64,000 nt of DNA. It comes from Streptomyces bottropensis ATCC 25435 (GTDB taxonomy: Bacteria; Actinomycetota; Actinomycetes; Streptomycetales; Streptomycetaceae). Positions 45,219-53,562 of the stretch are shown here, in pieces (within the stretch, counting starts at the first letter, position 1; each line of letters opens with the position of its first letter). The position numbers were made by a program, and so were the translations under genes. The notes beneath the pieces are model-generated. The model had not been told where the DNA came from. It worked only from the letters and a program-made list of their open reading frames with translations, and searched no databases. The stretch covers positions 2,176,265-2,240,264 of the forward strand of contig NZ_KB911581.1 of assembly GCF_000383595.1 (NCBI RefSeq), given 5' to 3'.

Positions 45219-45977
45219 ATGCCCTACGACCCGTCGGACTACCCGCCCTTCGCTGTCACCGTGGACCTGGTCGTGCTGACCGTCCGTCGTCACGCGCTCT
45301 GCGCGCTGACGGTACGGCGGGGCGAACAGCCTTTCCAGGGGCGGTGGGCGCTGCCCGGTGGCTTCGTCCGGCCGGACGAGGACCTGTCCCAGGCCGCGGC
45401 CCGGGAGCTGGCCGAGGAGACCGGCCTGACCGCCCATGAACCGTCCGAGCCCGCTCAGGACAACGGCGCGCACCTGGAGCAGCTGGCGACCTACGGCGAC
45501 CCCAAGCGCGACCCCCGGATGAGGGTCGTCAGCGTCGCCCACCTCGCCCTTGCTCCGGACCTGCCGGCGCCGCGGCCGGGTGGGGACGCCAACAGCGCAC
45601 GCTGGGCGCCGGTCGAGGAGTTGCTGGAGCAGGGCGGCTACGGACGTGACGGCGAACCGGTGGCGCCGTTGGCCTTCGACCATGCGCAGATCCTCGCGGA
45701 CGGGGTGGAGCGCGCCCGTTCCAAGATCGAGTACTCGTCGCTGGCCACCGCCTTCTGCCCGCCGGAGTTCACAGTCGGCGAGCTGAGACGGGTCTACGAG
45801 GCGGTGTGGGGCGTGGCGCTGGACCCGCGCAACTTCCACCGCAAGGTGACGGGTACGCCGGGATTCCTGGTGCCCACAGGGGGTACCACCACGCGCCAGG
45901 GCGGCCGCCCCGCCCAGCTCTTCCGCGCCGGCGGTGCCACCCTCCTCAACCCGCCGATGCTGCGCCCCGAGGTCTGA
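45219..45977 (+). CDS. Nudix hydrolase-like NrtR-family transcriptional regulator
   Basis: 252 residues from ATG 45219. N-terminal Nudix domain with a fully intact Nudix box: GGFVRPDEDLSQAAARELAEETGL in pattern G-x5-E-x7-REL-x-EE-x-GL (about residues 48-70). C-terminal winged-helix domain (FTVGELRRVYEAVWGVALDPRNFHRK, about 180-205) typical of NrtR regulators of NAD or sugar metabolism, which bind ADP-ribose. The intact box suggests it might still hydrolyse a nucleotide substrate. TATGAT-N6-ATG predicts a leaderless mRNA with an overlapping dyad. Confidence 0.85.
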   Translation: MPYDPSDYPPFAVTVDLVVLTVRRHALCALTVRRGEQPFQGRWALPGGFVRPDEDLSQAAARELAEETGLTAHEPSEPAQDNGAHLEQLATYGDPKRDPRMRVVSVAHLALAPDLPAPRPGGDANSARWAPVEELLEQGGYGRDGEPVAPLAFDHAQILADGVERARSKIEYSSLATAFCPPEFTVGELRRVYEAVWGVALDPRNFHRKVTGTPGFLVPTGGTTTRQGGRPAQLFRAGGATLLNPPMLRPEV

Positions 45978-46197
45978 CCCGGCAGGGGTCGAGGCAGGGG
46001 CTGACGGCGGGGGCCGAGCCCGCGCAGCCCCGTGCGGCGGCCTCGTTCGTGGGCGGCTGCCGAGGGTGCTCGGGGAGGGTGAGCCCCGGGCTCGGGCCCG
46101 GGATCGGCGTGTGGCTTGCCCGGCGGTGGTGTGGCTGCCCGCGAGGTGCACCGCAAGGTACCCGAAAAAACGGACATACCGCGCTATCTTGCCTAGG

Positions 46198-48423
46198 GTG
46201 ATCCAGGCCCTCGGATTGACCAGCAATCCCCGCAAGGAGCTTCCGCCTGCCGTCGACGATGTGTCCTTCGAGGCGCACTCCGGTCGCGTCACCGCACTCC
46301 TCGGGGCTCCCGGTGCGGGCAAGTCGACCGTGCTGAAACTCGCCCTCGAACTGCAACAGGGCCGTGGGGTGGCCTACTTCAGGGGCCGCCCCCTGCACCG
46401 CATCGCCCACCCCACACGCGAAGTGGGCGTCCTCCTCGGCGACGTCCCCGGCCACCCCGCCCGCACCGTCCGCGGGCATCTGCGCATGCTGTGCGCGGCC
46501 GCGGGGCTGCCCGCACGGCGTGCCGACGACGTCCTTGAGGTCGTGGGACTGGTCAGTCTCTGCGACGCGCGGCTGAACACGCTCTCGCGCGGCATGGACC
46601 GCCGCCTCGGCCTGGCCTGCGCCCTGCTGTCCGATCCGCACACCCTCGTGCTGGACGAACCCGCAGACGGGCTGGCGGTCCGCGAGGGGCGATGGCTGCA
46701 CGGAATCATGCGCGCGCACGCCGACCAGGGCGGCACGGTCCTGTTCACCACCGGCGATCCGAAGGAGGCGGCGCGGACCGCTGATCGGGTCCTCACGCTC
46801 GAACGGGGCAGGCTCGTCGCGGACCAGGAGGTCGCGGACTTCTCCCGCACCCGGCTCCGCCCCAGAGTCGCCGTCCGTACCCCGCACGCCGCCCGGCTCG
46901 AAGTGCTGCTCACGAAGGAGGCCCGGACCGCGCGGCGTTCCGTGGAGATCGTGCGGGAGGGCGGGAACCGGCTGTCGGTGTACGGCAGCACGTGTGCCGA
47001 GATCGGCGAGACCGTGTTCCGGCACGGCATTCTCGTCCATCAACTCGCTGACGAGATCGGGGACATGGGCCCCACGCCGCCGTCGCCGCCGATGCCGCTG
47101 CCGTCAGCGCCGCCGTCGCTCGCGGATGAAGGCCCGGCGGTGGCCGAGACCGCTCGGGGCCCGCATCAGGAGACCCGCGGGTCGATCGACGAGTGCCTGG
47201 CACTCACCGACGACCCGTACGCACTCACCGGCCACCCGCACGCGCTCACCGACGACCCGCACGTACTCACCGGCCACCCGCACGCGCTCACCGGCCACCC
47301 GCACGCGCTCACCGACGACCCGCACGCACTCACCAGCGACCCGCACGCACTCATCCACCACCCTCACGAACTCGCCGGCGACCCGCACGCCCACGAAGCC
47401 GCCGAAGATCCGCAGGCGACCACCGATGAGACGTGGACGCTGGCTGACGGCTCATCGGAGGTCAACCCGGCGCCTCTCGTCGACCTCGAACCCCCCGCCG
47501 ACCCCGCGCCGCGCACGGATGCCGAATCCCATGATCATTTCCGTCCGCATCCGGATGCCGCCGCTGATGACCACCTCGGGACACGCCCGGGCCGCGTACC
47601 GAGCGACCCGCCCGGTACGGTCGCGCTGCCGCCGCCCATCACGGTGCGCCCGGCGCCAAGCCCGTTGCGGCCGCTGCGTTACGAGCTGCGGCGGGCGGGC
47701 GGGGTCGGCACCGCGTACTTCACCGCCGCGGCGGTGCTCGTCACCTCCGCCCTCATGTCGGTGCTCCTGGCCAGGGTCGGGCACACTCCACAGCCGCGGC
47801 TGCTGGCGGCATGGCCGCGAGAGCTGCCACTGCCGCCCGCGGCCATCGGGGCGGGGCTGCTCGGGGCGATCGCCTTCGGCGACGAGTTCCGCCACCCCGC
47901 CCTGGCCGCTGCCCGTGGCACCGTCCCTCGCCGACTGGGGCTGCTCCTCGCGAAGCTGCTTGTCGCGGCGGTCACCGCGCTGCTGCTGGCCGTCCTCACC
48001 GTGGGCTGCGACCTCGAAGTGCTCTATCTCGTCTACGGTCCGGAACTCGTCTCGGTCCCCGCCGACTGGTTCCCGCTCGGCGCGAGTTGGCTCGGCCTCG
48101 TCGTGGGGTGTGGCTGGGCCGGGGTGCTCGCGGCGGGCGTCTTCCGGTCCACGTCCGCCGGGCTCGCCGCCGTGGTCGCCGTGCCCCTCGTCGTCGTGCC
48201 CCTGGTGCAGCAGGCGCTGGAGGGAACAACCGTGCGGAGTGCGGTCGGGTTTCCGGTGCGGCTGCGCGAGCTCGTCCTGGTGCAGTGGCCGTTCGGGGGA
48301 GGGCGCTATCTGGAGGCCTTGGCGCGGACGGTCTCCCAACCCGTGGGCGGGGCGCTGTTGTTGTCACTGACGGCGCTGCTGGGGGCCTACGTGCTCACCA
48401 ACCTCCGCAGCCGGGTCCGGTGA
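46198..48423 (+). CDS. ABC transporter ATPase-permease fusion with heptapeptide-repeat linker
   Basis: 741 residues from GTG 46198. N-terminal ABC ATPase: Walker A GAPGAGKST (about 39-47), signature LSRGMDRRLGLA instead of LSGGQ, Walker B TLVLDEPADGL. Residues 335-397 are nine 7-residue repeats of the type ALTGHPH/ALTDDPH inside a long acidic disordered linker (about 290-490). The C-terminal ~240 residues have about six membrane segments as in ABC-2 permeases. Predicted exporter in one polypeptide. TATCTT at 46185-46190, 7 bp before the GTG, suggests a leaderless mRNA. Lies immediately upstream of whiH on the same strand. Confidence 0.85.
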   Translation: MIQALGLTSNPRKELPPAVDDVSFEAHSGRVTALLGAPGAGKSTVLKLALELQQGRGVAYFRGRPLHRIAHPTREVGVLLGDVPGHPARTVRGHLRMLCAAAGLPARRADDVLEVVGLVSLCDARLNTLSRGMDRRLGLACALLSDPHTLVLDEPADGLAVREGRWLHGIMRAHADQGGTVLFTTGDPKEAARTADRVLTLERGRLVADQEVADFSRTRLRPRVAVRTPHAARLEVLLTKEARTARRSVEIVREGGNRLSVYGSTCAEIGETVFRHGILVHQLADEIGDMGPTPPSPPMPLPSAPPSLADEGPAVAETARGPHQETRGSIDECLALTDDPYALTGHPHALTDDPHVLTGHPHALTGHPHALTDDPHALTSDPHALIHHPHELAGDPHAHEAAEDPQATTDETWTLADGSSEVNPAPLVDLEPPADPAPRTDAESHDHFRPHPDAAADDHLGTRPGRVPSDPPGTVALPPPITVRPAPSPLRPLRYELRRAGGVGTAYFTAAAVLVTSALMSVLLARVGHTPQPRLLAAWPRELPLPPAAIGAGLLGAIAFGDEFRHPALAAARGTVPRRLGLLLAKLLVAAVTALLLAVLTVGCDLEVLYLVYGPELVSVPADWFPLGASWLGLVVGCGWAGVLAAGVFRSTSAGLAAVVAVPLVVVPLVQQALEGTTVRSAVGFPVRLRELVLVQWPFGGGRYLEALARTVSQPVGGALLLSLTALLGAYVLTNLRSRVR
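47200..47388 (+). repeat. Nine tandem 21-bp coding repeats
   Basis: Exactly nine 21-bp units without gaps, each encoding (A/V/E)L(T/I/A)xxP(H/Y). Units differ mainly at codons 4-5 (Asp-Asp, Gly-His, Ser-Asp, His-His, Gly-Asp). The repeat keeps the frame, so unit number can vary without breaking the gene. Confidence 0.95.
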
Positions 48424-48508
48424 TGATCGTCCTCATCCTTTCGTGCTCACTGTCCGTGCCCTTGCGTTGGTGCAATGCGCACAACTCCTCGTAGAACGCC
48501 CATTTCTT

Positions 48509-48516
48509 TCCGATAA
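48509..48516 (+). promoter_or_regulatory. whiH: Candidate sigma-WhiG -10 element of whiH
   Basis: TCCGATAA matches the FliA/WhiG -10 consensus GCCGATAA at 7 of 8 positions. A TAGA at 48492-48495 could be the -35 but the 13-bp spacing is short of the usual 14-16. whiH is known to depend on sigma-WhiG in Streptomyces coelicolor. Confidence 0.55.
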
Positions 48517-48532
48517 GGCGTCAATTGCGACG

Positions 48533-48548
48533 GGGTGAGCGATCACCC
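48533..48548. promoter_or_regulatory. Dyad GGGTGA-gcga-TCACCC in the whiH leader
   Basis: Perfect 6-bp arms, 10-25 bp downstream of the predicted transcription start and 60 bp upstream of the whiH start codon. The position and symmetry fit a repressor operator, possibly for WhiH itself. Confidence 0.5.
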
Positions 48549-48608
48549 TTTCGTGTGCTTTTCACCAAAGACCTCAAGGGAGTTGGAAACGCAGCCGACA
48601 AAGGATGC

Positions 48609-49496
48609 GTGAGTACCCTTGCGCACACCATGATGACCGCCGCCCGCTCCGCCGACTCCGGCCTCGCCGGACCGGGCGATCTCGACCGCTACCCGTACGC
48701 CGAGCACGCGGGCGTCGACCGCGTGAGTCTCCCCGCCTGGGACGGCGCCGAGCCCGAGCTGGGCCGCGTGGGCCGCCGCGCCGCCGGGAGCCGCGGACGC
48801 GGACTGCACGGCCAACTCGTCCAGCAGCTCGGCCAGATGATCGTCTCCGGCGACCTCGGCGCGGACCGCCCCCTCGTGCCCGAGGAGATCGGCCAGCGCT
48901 TCGAGGTCTCCCGCACCGTCGTCCGTGAATCCCTGCGTGTCCTGGAGGCCAAGGGCCTGGTCAGCGCGCGCCCGAACGTCGGCACGCGCGTCCGGCCGGT
49001 CAGCGACTGGAACCTGCTCGACCCCGACATCATCGAATGGCGGGCCTTCGGTCCGCAGCGCGACAACCAGCGGCGCGAGCTCAGCGAGCTGCGCTGGACG
49101 ATCGAGCCCCTGGCCGCCCGCCTCGCCGCCGGTCACGGCCGTGACGACGTCCAGCAGCGCCTCGGCGACATGGTCGAGCTCATGGGCCACGCCATGGCGC
49201 AGGGCGACCCGCTGACCTTCTCGCGCGCGGACGCCGAGTTCCACTCGCTGCTCATCCAGCTCGCGGGCAACCGGATGCTGGAGCACCTCTCCGGCATCGT
49301 CTCCTCGGCACTGCAGGTCTCGGGCGGCCCGGCCACCGGGTGTGACCGGCCGACCGAGTCGACCCTCACGCACCACGCCCGGATCGTCGACGCCCTCGCC
49401 GCGGGCGACGGAGCGGCGGCCGAGGCGGCCATGCGGCAAGCGCTGACCGTCCAGCCCGAGGTGGAGCGTGTGGTGCCGGCGCCGCGCGAACACTGA
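48609..49496 (+). CDS. whiH: Sporulation regulator WhiH (GntR family, FadR/FCD subfamily)
   Basis: 295 residues from GTG 48609, preceded by AAGGAT. Winged-helix HTH at about residues 65-125 (LVPEEIGQRFEVSRTVVRESLRVLEAKGLVSARPNVGTRV in pattern) and a C-terminal FCD ligand domain with RADAEFHSLLIQLAGNRML and the metal-ligand-type Asp/His residues. The sequence, length and position directly upstream of hrdB match WhiH of Streptomyces, required for septation of aerial hyphae into spores. Likely controlled by sigma-WhiG and by itself. Confidence 0.92.
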   Translation: MSTLAHTMMTAARSADSGLAGPGDLDRYPYAEHAGVDRVSLPAWDGAEPELGRVGRRAAGSRGRGLHGQLVQQLGQMIVSGDLGADRPLVPEEIGQRFEVSRTVVRESLRVLEAKGLVSARPNVGTRVRPVSDWNLLDPDIIEWRAFGPQRDNQRRELSELRWTIEPLAARLAAGHGRDDVQQRLGDMVELMGHAMAQGDPLTFSRADAEFHSLLIQLAGNRMLEHLSGIVSSALQVSGGPATGCDRPTESTLTHHARIVDALAAGDGAAAEAAMRQALTVQPEVERVVPAPREH

Positions 49497-50236
49497 GGGC
49501 GCCGAGAGCGCGGCGAGGCCCACCGGCGGGGGCACCTGCCCTTCCGCGGCGTCGCTCGACCGGCGGATCCGTGCCGACGGGCCCCAGCGAACCCTCCCAG
49601 GGGTTCGGCGGGGCCCGGCGGCACGACGAGCGGAGAGTGACGTCGGCATCGCGCGGCACGGGGCGGCGGCCCTGAACAGGCGGCCCACGCCGCCGCAGGA
49701 CTCGCAATGTCGGATGCCCCCACCGCGGGAGGACTCACACCGTCGGATGACCCGCACCGCCGGGATCGCCGGGGCTGAAGGCGGCGGCGGAGGTGACGGG
49801 ATCAGATGGGAGCAGCGGACCGACGGTCCTGCGAGCCCGTCGGGTCGAGGGAGCCCCTTGCGGTGGCTGCCCCGGACAGGCCGCCGGAACCCGAGGAGAA
49901 CGGTGATCCACGTTGCGGAGTTCGTTCGGGAATCGTTCGGGTACCCGTACCTGTAGAACAGGTTGTGGCCTTGATCGATCACCTCTGGCAGCGTCTGACC
50001 GCTTTTGCGCGCTTACGGGGTGTGACTCGGGCCACGCAGATTGGGCGTAACGCTCGCGGGAACAGCGCGATGACCTAAGAGGCGACAGCCGCGGAGGGAA
50101 TACGGACGCCGTTCACGGCGCTGTGCATCTTCCCGGCCCCCGCCCGCACCGTCGGCCCACTCCCAAGCCGGTGGTCGGCTCCTGTCCGCAGTGGACGGGG
50201 CCGGAAGTCGTTTTCCAACGTTCCGAGAGGTTGTTC
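49497..50236. other. 740-bp whiH-hrdB interval with the hrdB promoter
   Basis: No coding signal beyond random open frames. It holds the dyad ACCTGT-aga-ACAGGT (49949-49963) and an ECF-type promoter (50046-50073) that leaves a ~155-nt leader for hrdB. Confidence 0.65.
50046..50073 (+). promoter_or_regulatory. hrdB: ECF-type promoter of hrdB (CGTAAC-N16-CGATGA)
   Basis: CGTAAC at 50046-50051 and CGATGA at 50068-50073, spaced 16 bp, is a typical ECF sigma-factor promoter pattern. In Streptomyces griseus hrdB transcription depends on the ECF factor ShbA; the site fits that role. Confidence 0.7.
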
Positions 50237-51781
50237 GTGTCGGCCAGCACATCCCGTACGCTCCCGCCGGAGATCGCCGAGTCCGTCTCTGTCATGGCGC
50301 TCATTGAGCGGGGAAAGGCTGAGGGGCAGATCGCCGGCGACGATGTGCGTCGGGCCTTCGAAGCTGACCAGATTCCGGCCACTCAGTGGAAGAACGTACT
50401 GCGCAGCCTCAACCAGATCCTCGAGGAAGAGGGTGTGACGCTGATGGTCAGTGCCGCGGAGCCAAAGCGCACCCGAAAGAGCGTCGCAGCGAAGAGTCCG
50501 GCCAAGCGCACCGCCACCAAGACGGTCGCGGCGAAGACGGTGACCACCAAGAAGGCCACCGCCACAGCCGCCCCCGCGGAGCCCACCGCCGACGCCTCCG
50601 CCGAGGACGCCACCCCCGCCAAGAAGGCCGCCGCGAAGAAGGCGGTCGCCAAGAAGGCGGCCCCCGCCAAGAAGACCGTCGCCGCCAAGAAGACGGTGGC
50701 GAAGAAGACCACGTCCAAGAAGGACGACCCCGAGCTCGCCGACGAAGAGGTTCTCGAGGAGACGCCCGGCGCCAAGCCCGGTGAGGAGCCCGAGGGCACC
50801 GAGAACGCCGGTTTCGTGCTGTCCGACGAGGACGAGGACGACGCGCCCGCCCAGCAGGTCGCCGCCGCCGGTGCCACCGCCGACCCGGTCAAGGACTACC
50901 TCAAGCAGATCGGCAAGGTCCCGCTGCTCAACGCCGAGCAGGAGGTCGAGCTCGCCAAGCGCATCGAGGCCGGTCTGTTCGCCGAGGACAAGCTGGCCAA
51001 CGCCGACAAGCTCGCCCCCAAGCTCAAGCGCGAGCTGGAGATCATCGCCGAGGACGGCCGCCGCGCCAAGAACCACCTCCTGGAGGCCAACCTCCGTCTG
51101 GTGGTCTCCCTGGCCAAGCGCTACACCGGCCGCGGCATGCTCTTCCTGGACCTCATCCAGGAGGGCAACCTCGGTCTGATCCGCGCGGTCGAGAAGTTCG
51201 ACTACACCAAGGGCTACAAGTTCTCCACGTACGCCACCTGGTGGATCCGTCAGGCGATCACCCGCGCCATGGCCGACCAGGCCCGCACCATCCGTATCCC
51301 GGTGCACATGGTCGAGGTCATCAACAAGCTCGCGCGTGTGCAGCGCCAGATGCTCCAGGACCTGGGCCGCGAGCCCACCCCGGAGGAGCTGGCCAAGGAA
51401 CTCGACATGACCCCCGAGAAGGTCATCGAGGTCCAGAAGTACGGTCGCGAGCCCATCTCGCTGCACACCCCGCTGGGCGAGGACGGCGACAGCGAGTTCG
51501 GTGACCTCATCGAGGACTCCGAGGCCGTCGTCCCGGCCGACGCGGTCAGCTTCACGCTCCTGCAGGAGCAGCTGCACTCCGTCCTCGACACCCTGTCCGA
51601 GCGTGAGGCGGGCGTCGTTTCCATGCGCTTCGGTCTCACCGACGGTCAGCCGAAGACCCTCGACGAGATCGGCAAGGTCTACGGCGTCACGCGTGAGCGC
51701 ATCCGTCAGATCGAGTCCAAGACGATGTCGAAGCTGCGTCACCCGTCCCGTTCGCAGGTCCTGCGCGACTACCTCGACTAG
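50237..51781 (+). CDS. hrdB: Principal sigma factor HrdB
   Basis: 514 residues from GTG 50237 (GAGAGG 6 bases upstream). Essential sigma-70 of Streptomyces. Region 1.1-like N terminus, then a Lys/Ala/Thr-rich tail (about 75-165), region 1.2 [16 protein letters not shown], region 2 with [13 protein letters not shown], region 3 and region 4.2 [20 protein letters not shown], ending SQVLRDYLD. The upstream ECF-type promoter implies control by another sigma factor. It follows whiH and precedes a secreted trypsin gene after a hairpin. Confidence 0.98.
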   Translation: MSASTSRTLPPEIAESVSVMALIERGKAEGQIAGDDVRRAFEADQIPATQWKNVLRSLNQILEEEGVTLMVSAAEPKRTRKSVAAKSPAKRTATKTVAAKTVTTKKATATAAPAEPTADASAEDATPAKKAAAKKAVAKKAAPAKKTVAAKKTVAKKTTSKKDDPELADEEVLEETPGAKPGEEPEGTENAGFVLSDEDEDDAPAQQVAAAGATADPVKDYLKQIGKVPLLNAEQEVELAKRIEAGLFAEDKLANADKLAPKLKRELEIIAEDGRRAKNHLLEANLRLVVSLAKRYTGRGMLFLDLIQEGNLGLIRAVEKFDYTKGYKFSTYATWWIRQAITRAMADQARTIRIPVHMVEVINKLARVQRQMLQDLGREPTPEELAKELDMTPEKVIEVQKYGREPISLHTPLGEDGDSEFGDLIEDSEAVVPADAVSFTLLQEQLHSVLDTLSEREAGVVSMRFGLTDGQPKTLDEIGKVYGVTRERIRQIESKTMSKLRHPSRSQVLRDYLD

Positions 51782-51811
51782 ACGGCACGGCATCCGCCGC
51801 CCGGTCGGTCC

Positions 51812-51845
51812 GAAGGCCCGGTTCCCTCGACGGAGCCGGGTCTTC
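51812..51845. terminator. Terminator after hrdB
   Basis: 14-bp stem (51812-51825 / 51832-51845) with two G-U type pairs and a six-base loop, 31 bp after the hrdB stop. Confidence 0.8.
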
Positions 51846-51922
51846 GGCGTTGTGCGGCTGCGGAAGCCGATCCCGTGGATCACTCTGGGTGTGCCATCCA
51901 TGTCCTGGAGTGAGGAGCGCGC

Positions 51923-52738
51923 ATGCGTCGATCGTTCGCCCGACTGCTGGCCGTCGCGGCCACCGCCGCCGTCATACCGCTGGCGTCACCGCCGCCGGCG
52001 ACGGCCGAGGTCGTCATCGGCGGCCATCCGGTCGAGATCTCCCAGGCGCCCTGGACGGTGGCGCTGTCCAGCCGTGACCGGTTCGGGGGTACGCGGGCGG
52101 GACAGTTCTGCGGCGGCGTGGTGGTCGGCCGCTCGACCGTCCTGACGGCCGCCCACTGCCTCAGCGAGAGCGTGCTGGGTGGCCCTCCGGAACGCGTCGG
52201 CGACCTGAGGGTCATCGCCGGCCGTGCCGAGTTGCAGTCGGCCGAGGGCCAGGAGATCGCGGTGAGCGGCGCGTGGGTCAATCCCGAGTACGACCCCTAT
52301 ACGAACGCGGGGGACTTCGCGGTGGTGACGCTGGCCTCACCGCTGCCCGAGAGCTCCGTCATCGCGTTGGCGACGGCCGGTGACTCCGCGTACGCGTCCG
52401 GCACACCGGCCGCGGTCTACGGCTGGGGGGACACCACGGGCGCCGGCGACTACGGCGGGAGCCTGCGGGCCGCGCCGGTGAAGGTGCTGGCGGACGAGGT
52501 CTGCGCGAGGGCCTACCCGGGCAGTGCGGACGGAAGATACCTGTCCGGGTCCATGGTCTGCGCCGGTGAGGAGGACGGTGGCCGGGACGCCTGCCAGGGG
52601 GACAGCGGTGGGCCGCTGGTCGCCCAGGGGAAGCTGATCGGGCTCGTGTCCTGGGGCAGCGGCTGTGGGGTCGCCGGGAACCCCGGCGTCTACACCAGGG
52701 GCTCGTACGTCGCCCGTGTGCTCACGGGGAGCCGCTGA
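51923..52738 (+). CDS. Secreted trypsin-like serine protease (S1A)
   Basis: 271 residues, ATG 51923 with GAGGAG 6 bases upstream. Signal peptide MRRSFARLLAVAATAAVIPLA with cleavage near ATA-EV; short propeptide, then VIGGHPVEISQAPW in place of the usual IVGG. Triad: TAAHC, NAGDFAVV, GDSGGP; DACQGDSGGP places Asp at the S1 specificity site, so cleavage after Arg/Lys is expected. Cys pairs fit the chymotrypsin fold. Extracellular. Confidence 0.93.
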   Translation: MRRSFARLLAVAATAAVIPLASPPPATAEVVIGGHPVEISQAPWTVALSSRDRFGGTRAGQFCGGVVVGRSTVLTAAHCLSESVLGGPPERVGDLRVIAGRAELQSAEGQEIAVSGAWVNPEYDPYTNAGDFAVVTLASPLPESSVIALATAGDSAYASGTPAAVYGWGDTTGAGDYGGSLRAAPVKVLADEVCARAYPGSADGRYLSGSMVCAGEEDGGRDACQGDSGGPLVAQGKLIGLVSWGSGCGVAGNPGVYTRGSYVARVLTGSR

Positions 52739-52781
52739 GGCGCGGTGCGCCCGTCGTAGACGTGTATGTGCGGCACGAGAG

Positions 52782-52818
52782 CGGGCGGCCACCCCGTGTG
52801 TACGGGAGTGGCCGCCCG
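52782..52818. terminator. Terminator between trypsin gene and DUF7455 gene
   Basis: 11-bp arms CGGGCGGCCAC / GTGGCCGCCCG extended inward by CCCGT/ACGGG with one bulge. A second hairpin CACCGGC/GCCGGTG follows at 52821-52839. Confidence 0.85.
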
Positions 52819-52863
52819 GTCACCGGCCTCGAGCCGGTGGGGGCTCGTCGTAGGTGCGAAGCG

Positions 52864-53094
52864 TCAGCGCTCGTCCTCTTCCGCGGTGGCGGGAGCAGCC
52901 GTGAGCCGCTCCGTCTCGTCCTGTATCTCCGAGGCGATCTTCTTGAGCTCCGGCTCGAACTTGCGACCGTGGTGGGCGCAGAACAGAAGCTCCCCACCGC
53001 TCAGCAGGACGACGCGCAGATATGCCTGGGCGCCGCAGCGGTCGCATCGGTCCGCGGCCGTCAGCGGGGTCGCGGGGGTCAGAACAGTAGTCAC
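52864..53094 (-). CDS. Small zinc-ribbon-like DUF7455 protein
   Basis: 76 residues, GTG 53094 with GAGG upstream. Metal-binding pattern CDRCGAQAYLRV...LLFCAHH (about residues 17-42), then a charged helix KFEPELKKIASEIQDETERL. Such proteins are conserved beside hrdB/parE in streptomycetes as I remember them; function unknown, perhaps nucleic-acid or RNA-polymerase related (speculation). Confidence 0.8.
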   Translation of the reverse strand: MTTVLTPATPLTAADRCDRCGAQAYLRVVLLSGGELLFCAHHGRKFEPELKKIASEIQDETERLTAAPATAEEDER

Positions 53095-53562
53095 GTCGCC
53101 TCTTCTCTAGCTCGACGAGCTGTCGTACCAGGGTCAACATCCAACCAGGCCGAAAACGTTCCCGCTCGCGGCTTTAACTCGAAAAAATCTTTCCGGGCCG
53201 GCTGTCTGCTGCCGGTTGGCGGCGAATGAGCCGTAGTGCGTGTCTTCGTGTCGTACGGGCTTCGCGCTGGCTGTCGGTGGTTCTGGTTGTCGTTCTTTCG
53301 GTTGTACGGTCCTCCCGGCTGGGTTGCCGGTTGTTCATGAGGACGTGCCCGGAGCCTAAATGGTTCATGCCCCGAAGGGAACGTGATATGTACTTCACCC
53401 CATCGAGGGATCGAACGCGTATGCGACTCTGCACTACTCTGACTTTCGGACGAGGGTGGCGTGACAACGGCTCTACCAGGCCTCGGTACCCTCGGACCGG
53501 CAACAGAGCCCGGCCCCTTACCCAAAAGGGCCTCACCTGAAATTCAGCGAGGAGCGAACCGC
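53095..53562. other. Divergent interval DUF7455 / parE
   Basis: 468 bp with no believable gene. It contains TCGAACGCGTATGCGA (53411-53426), a partial match to the SOS-box pattern, and otherwise unremarkable, somewhat AT-richer sequence likely to hold the parE promoter. Confidence 0.55.

Noticed and set aside
47200..47388. CRISPR-like array
   Set aside because: The units are contiguous, in frame, and without spacers; they are coding repeats.
48492..48495. TAGA as the -35 of the whiH promoter
   Set aside because: Spacing of 13 bp to the -10 is outside the usual WhiG/FliA range, so only the -10 is claimed.
49468..49956. Possible 162-residue gene between whiH and hrdB
   Set aside because: Arg/Pro/Gly-rich translation, overlaps the whiH end, no ribosome site or family.
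53226..53540. Possible 104-residue protein upstream of parE
   Set aside because: No initiation signal and an Arg/Ser-rich sequence without pattern; more likely promoter and leader DNA.
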